Positions 61,337 to 64,000 of a stretch of DNA of 64,000 bases are shown here, piece by piece. The DNA comes from Curtobacterium sp. TC1 (GTDB taxonomy: Bacteria > Actinomycetota > Actinomycetes > Actinomycetales > Microbacteriaceae): positions 2,666,001 through 2,730,000 of the forward strand of contig NZ_CP081964.1 in assembly GCF_019844075.1 (NCBI RefSeq). Direction: 5' to 3'. Numbering within the stretch: position 1 is the first letter of the stretch; every line of letters begins with the position of its first letter. Position numbers and translations under genes: made by a program. The notes beneath the pieces are model-generated. The model made no database searches and was not told the DNA's origin. It saw only the letters and a list, made by a program, of their open reading frames with translations.

Positions 61337-62464
61337 GTGAGCGACACGGCACGACCCACCGAGGTCCGGGCGATGCGCCGCGGACTCGAACTCGCGGCCC
61401 TGGGCCCGGTCGTGGGCGACCACGCACGGGTCGGCGCGGTGATCCTCTCCCCCGACGGCGACGTCCTCGCCGAGGGGTGGCACAAGGGTGCCGGCACCCC
61501 GCACGCCGAGGTCGACGCGATGGCGAAGGTCGACCCGGCACAGCTGCGCGGCGCCACGGCCGTCGTCACCCTCGAACCCTGCAACCACACCGGACGGACC
61601 GGCCCCTGCGCGGTCGCCCTGATCGAGGCCGGGGTCGCCCGCGTCGTGTACGCGATCGACGACCCGGGCGCGGACGTGCACGGCGGTGCCGACCGGCTCC
61701 GGGCCGCCGGGGTCGACGTCGTGTCCGGCGTGCTCGCGGACGAGGCCGAGGCGTTCCTCGAACGGTGGCTCCTGTCGGTCCGCCTCGGCCGCCCCTGGGT
61801 CACCGTGAAGTGGGCCTCGAGCCTGGATGGCCGCGCCGCCGCTGCCGACGGCACGAGCAAGTGGATCACCGGCGCCGCCGCCCGGCAGCACGTCCACGAG
61901 CAGCGTGCCGCGCACGATGCGATCCTCGTCGGCACCGGCACCGTGCTGGCCGACGACCCGAGTCTCACCGCTCGGGGCGACGCCGGCGAACTGCTCGCCG
62001 ACCAGCCGCTCGCGGTCGTGCTCGGCGACCGCGCCGTGCCCGACGACGCCGCGGTCCGACGACACCCGCGCGGGCTCGTGACCCTGCCGGGGCGCGACCT
62101 CGCGGCCTCGCTCGCCGCCCTGCGCGGACACGGCGTGCACTCGGTGTTCGTCGAGGGCGGCCCCACCGTCGCGTCCGCACTCATCGCCGCCGGACTCGTC
62201 GACGAGTACCTCGTGTACGTCGCCCCCGTCCTGCTCGGCGGACCCCGCGTCGCCCTCGACGACCTCGGAGTGGGAAGCATGTCCGAGCGTCGGCGGTTGG
62301 ACGTACTATCGACCACCAGCCTCGGCCCCGATCTGCTGGTCCGAGCCCGACCGCAGCGCACCGACACGACGCAGCCGCAGCAGCAGCAGCAGCAGCAGCA
62401 GCAGCACGATGCAGCACCCGGGTTCGGAGACGACGGGCCCACGAACGACCGGAGCACCCCATGA
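61337..62464 (+). CDS. ribD: Riboflavin biosynthesis deaminase/reductase with poly-Gln tail
   Basis: Bifunctional enzyme of the second and third riboflavin steps. 375 residues. The deaminase domain has GTPHAEVDAMAKVD and TLEPCNHTGRTGPC (zinc ligands). The reductase domain (from about 150) has VTVKWASSLDGRAAAADGTS and FVEGGPTVASALIAAG. Past the usual end, a tail of about 30 residues contains nine consecutive Gln coded by nine CAG codons (62378-62404). It begins with GTG and its stop overlaps the ribA start. Confidence 0.92.
   Translation: MSDTARPTEVRAMRRGLELAALGPVVGDHARVGAVILSPDGDVLAEGWHKGAGTPHAEVDAMAKVDPAQLRGATAVVTLEPCNHTGRTGPCAVALIEAGVARVVYAIDDPGADVHGGADRLRAAGVDVVSGVLADEAEAFLERWLLSVRLGRPWVTVKWASSLDGRAAAADGTSKWITGAAARQHVHEQRAAHDAILVGTGTVLADDPSLTARGDAGELLADQPLAVVLGDRAVPDDAAVRRHPRGLVTLPGRDLAASLAALRGHGVHSVFVEGGPTVASALIAAGLVDEYLVYVAPVLLGGPRVALDDLGVGSMSERRRLDVLSTTSLGPDLLVRARPQRTDTTQPQQQQQQQQQHDAAPGFGDDGPTNDRSTP
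62378..62404 (+). repeat. (CAG)9 trinucleotide repeat in ribD
   Basis: Nine perfect CAG codons giving a poly-glutamine run in the C-terminal tail of RibD, ahead of HDAAPGFGDDG. It is likely to vary in length by slippage. Confidence 0.95.
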
Positions 62465-63117
62465 CCGACGCGCTGACCTCCTCCACCCCGGGCAGCCCCG
62501 TCCAGTTCGAGGTCTCGACGAACGTCCCGACCACCCACGGCACGTTCCAGATGCGCGCCTACCGCGACCTCGTCACCGGTGCGGAGCACGTCGCGATCAT
62601 CGGTGCACTGCCCGACGGGTCCGCACCGTCGGACGGCGCCCTGGTCCGTGTGCACTCCGAGTGCTTGACCGGCGAGGCGTTCGGGTCGCTGAAGTGCGAG
62701 TGCGGACCCCAGCTCGACGCCGCCCTCGACACCATCGCCGCCGAGGGCGGGGTGGTGGTCTACCTGCGCGGGCAGGAAGGGCGCGGCATCGGACTCATCA
62801 ACAAGCTCAAGGCCTACCGCCTGCAAGAAGACGGCCTCGACACGCTCGACGCCAACCTGGCGCTCGGGCTGCCGGCCGACTCACGCGCGTACGGCGGGGC
62901 CGCCGGCATCCTCGCCGACCTCGGCATCACCCGGGTGCGACTGCTGTCGAACAACCCCGAGAAGCGTCGGCAGCTCGAGGAGCACGGCATCACCGTCGAG
63001 TCGCTCGTGCCCCTGGTCGTCGGCGTCTCCACGCAGAACGCGGGGTACCTCGACACCAAGCGCGACCGGATGGGGCACCAGCTGCCTGCACACATCGAAG
63101 CGGGCGCGGCCAGCTGA
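62461..63117 (+). CDS. ribA: GTP cyclohydrolase II
   Basis: First committed step of riboflavin synthesis from GTP. 218 residues. VRVHSECLTGEAFGSLKCEC supplies the zinc Cys ligands, YLRGQEGRGIGLINKLKAY the catalytic R/E loop, and LLSNNPEKRRQLEEHGI the C-terminal signature. There is no fused DHBP synthase (RibB) domain. It overlaps ribD by 4 bp (ATGA). Confidence 0.94.
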   Translation: MTDALTSSTPGSPVQFEVSTNVPTTHGTFQMRAYRDLVTGAEHVAIIGALPDGSAPSDGALVRVHSECLTGEAFGSLKCECGPQLDAALDTIAAEGGVVVYLRGQEGRGIGLINKLKAYRLQEDGLDTLDANLALGLPADSRAYGGAAGILADLGITRVRLLSNNPEKRRQLEEHGITVESLVPLVVGVSTQNAGYLDTKRDRMGHQLPAHIEAGAAS

Positions 63118-63152
63118 CTCTGGGCTGATTCGCAGGTGGGCGACATCTGTCG

Positions 63153-63158
63153 TACGAT
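63153..63158 (+). promoter_or_regulatory. Probable -10 element of the MHS transporter gene
   Basis: TACGAT in the gap after ribA, with a possible TTCGCA -35 18 bases upstream. This gives a leader of about 145 bases. Confidence 0.35.
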
Positions 63159-63200
63159 GGTGGCTTCCGTCACAAGCGGTCCCCCACCAACCGAACGCAC

Positions 63201-63240
63201 CCGATCGGTGCCCGCGCCACCCCGCGCGAACCGATCGGTG
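63201..63240 (+). repeat. Paired CCGATCGGTG repeats in the transporter leader
   Basis: CCGATCGGTG, self-complementary over CCGATCGG, occurs at 63201 and 63231, exactly 30 bp apart, and both continue with YCCGC. They could be an operator pair or a structured leader. Confidence 0.5.
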
Positions 63241-63305
63241 TCCGCCGCTTCGGGTACCCGTGCTCCCTGCCAGGAGCGCGCACCACGGAAGACCACACGA
63301 CACCC

Positions 63306-64000
63306 ATGACCGCCGCACCGGCACCAGCAACCCCGACCTCAGCTCCGGCACCAGCAGGCAACCCGCGCTCGCGCGTCGTCATCGCCAGCCTCGTCGGCAC
63401 CTCGATCGAGTTCTACGACTTCTACGTCTACGCGACGGCGGCGGTCCTCGTCTTCCCGACGCTGTTCTTCCCGAACGAGGACCCCACGGCATCGCAGCTG
63501 TCGTCGTTCGTGACGTTCGCCCTCGCCTTCTTCGCGCGGCCGATCGGGTCGATCATCTTCGGGCACTTCGGTGACCGGGTCGGCCGCAAGACCACCCTCG
63601 TGGCCTCGCTGCTCGTCATGGGTACCGCGACGTTCCTGATCGGCTGCCTGCCGACGTTCAGCAGCATCGGTGTCTGGGCTCCGGTCCTGCTCGCCGTGAT
63701 GCGCTTCGCCCAGGGTGTCGGCCTCGGTGGTGAGTGGTCCGGTGCGGCCCTGCTCGCGACCGAGAACGCCCCGAAGGGCAAGCGCGGCGTCTTCGGTTCG
63801 ATGCCGCAGCTCGGCGCGCCGATCGGCTTCCTGCTCGCGAACGGCCTGTTCATCGCGATCAACGCCGCGATGCCCGCCGGCGCCGACGGCACGCCGAACG
63901 CCGACTTCCAGGCGTGGGGCTGGCGCATCCCGTTCCTGCTCTCGGCGGTGCTGGTCATCGTCGGGCTCTACGTGCGCTTCAAGCTCGTCGAGTCGCCGGT
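63306..64000 (+). CDS. MFS transporter, metabolite:H+ symporter (MHS) family, C-terminus outside window
   Basis: About 231 residues seen of an expected ~450. An Ala/Pro-rich tail precedes VIASLVGTSIEFYDFYVYAT, the characteristic first helix of MHS carriers (shikimate, proline/betaine, citrate types). FARPIGSIIFGHFGDRVGRK contains the MFS G-x-x-x-D-R-x-G-R-(K) loop, and RFAQGVGLGGEWSGAALLAT the motif-C-like segment. Six helices are visible. The substrate cannot be told from this half. Confidence 0.88.
   Translation, partial: MTAAPAPATPTSAPAPAGNPRSRVVIASLVGTSIEFYDFYVYATAAVLVFPTLFFPNEDPTASQLSSFVTFALAFFARPIGSIIFGHFGDRVGRKTTLVASLLVMGTATFLIGCLPTFSSIGVWAPVLLAVMRFAQGVGLGGEWSGAALLATENAPKGKRGVFGSMPQLGAPIGFLLANGLFIAINAAMPAGADGTPNADFQAWGWRIPFLLSAVLVIVGLYVRFKLVESP

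Overview
The window is about 72% GC, with short leaders, many GTG/TTG starts and long spurious antisense frames. Gene content (two-subunit acyl-CoA carboxylase with an epsilon peptide, BirA without a DNA-binding domain, MtlA/MtlF/MtlD, a BMP-type nucleoside transporter, DUF805 paralogs) fits a Gram-positive actinobacterium of the Microbacteriaceae. Curtobacterium is my best guess, by inference only. No rRNA, tRNA, CRISPR array, transposase or prophage gene was seen.

Layout. 1-16 kb is an envelope and polysaccharide region: partial GH6 glucanase, purK, GtrA-like protein, two DUF2142-like membrane glycosyltransferase candidates, an LPG-synthase-type flippase, a GT-C-type protein, an acyltransferase-3, a GH25 muramidase, a polysaccharide pyruvyl transferase, a GT4 and UDP-glucose dehydrogenase. 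15.5-27 kb is lipid precursor and housekeeping: PH-domain protein, birA, accD, accE, a sensor/kinase/response-regulator operon, an RNA uridine methyltransferase, maf, the biotinylated carboxylase subunit, and an AbiEi/DUF559-like orphan. 27.9-39.6 kb is nucleoside uptake and salvage: BMP lipoprotein, ABC ATPase, two permeases, cdd, deoA, add, orphan PTS IIA and IIB, purine nucleoside phosphorylase and phosphosugar mutase. 39.8-46.6 kb holds mannose-1-phosphate guanylyltransferase, a divergent mannosyltransferase-like GT4, sdhCDAB and a small TNT-domain protein. 46.7-52.1 kb has three tandem DUF805 genes, a quinone oxidoreductase-like enzyme, a sortase-anchored DUF3494 protein and a lipid kinase. 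52.2-58.5 kb is the mannitol PTS with general PTS proteins (mtlD, mtlF, mtlA, ptsI, a DeoR-type regulator, ptsH). The last part is xthA, trpS, a GNAT, ribD-ribA and a partial MHS-family transporter.

How the parts work together. Sugar nucleotides (UDP-glucuronate, GDP-mannose) would feed the glycosyltransferases of the envelope region. BirA biotinylates the BCCP domain of the carboxylase alpha subunit, which works with AccD/AccE. Nucleosides are imported and cleaved to bases and (deoxy)ribose-1-phosphate, and the mutase handles the sugar phosphate. The PTS chain EI-HPr-MtlF-MtlA delivers mannitol-1-phosphate to MtlD.

The most unusual signals are non-coding. (1) The 780-bp accE-to-sensor intergenic region carries two copies of a 111-bp nested inverted repeat, each holding two 38-bp interrupted palindromes at fixed 73-bp spacing around a central small palindrome. 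It follows a low-GC, hairpin-rich, terminator-ended stretch that may be a small RNA. (2) A family of seven GGGAGGC-type palindromes sits mostly just after stop codons; one copy lies inside maf, in frame. (3) A 141-bp tandem repeat, a 15-bp tandem array and a 32-bp tandem repeat occupy other gene junctions. Among proteins, the standalone TNT-like (NAD-glycohydrolase fold) protein beside sdhB and the orphan PTS pair in the nucleoside cluster deserve most attention.
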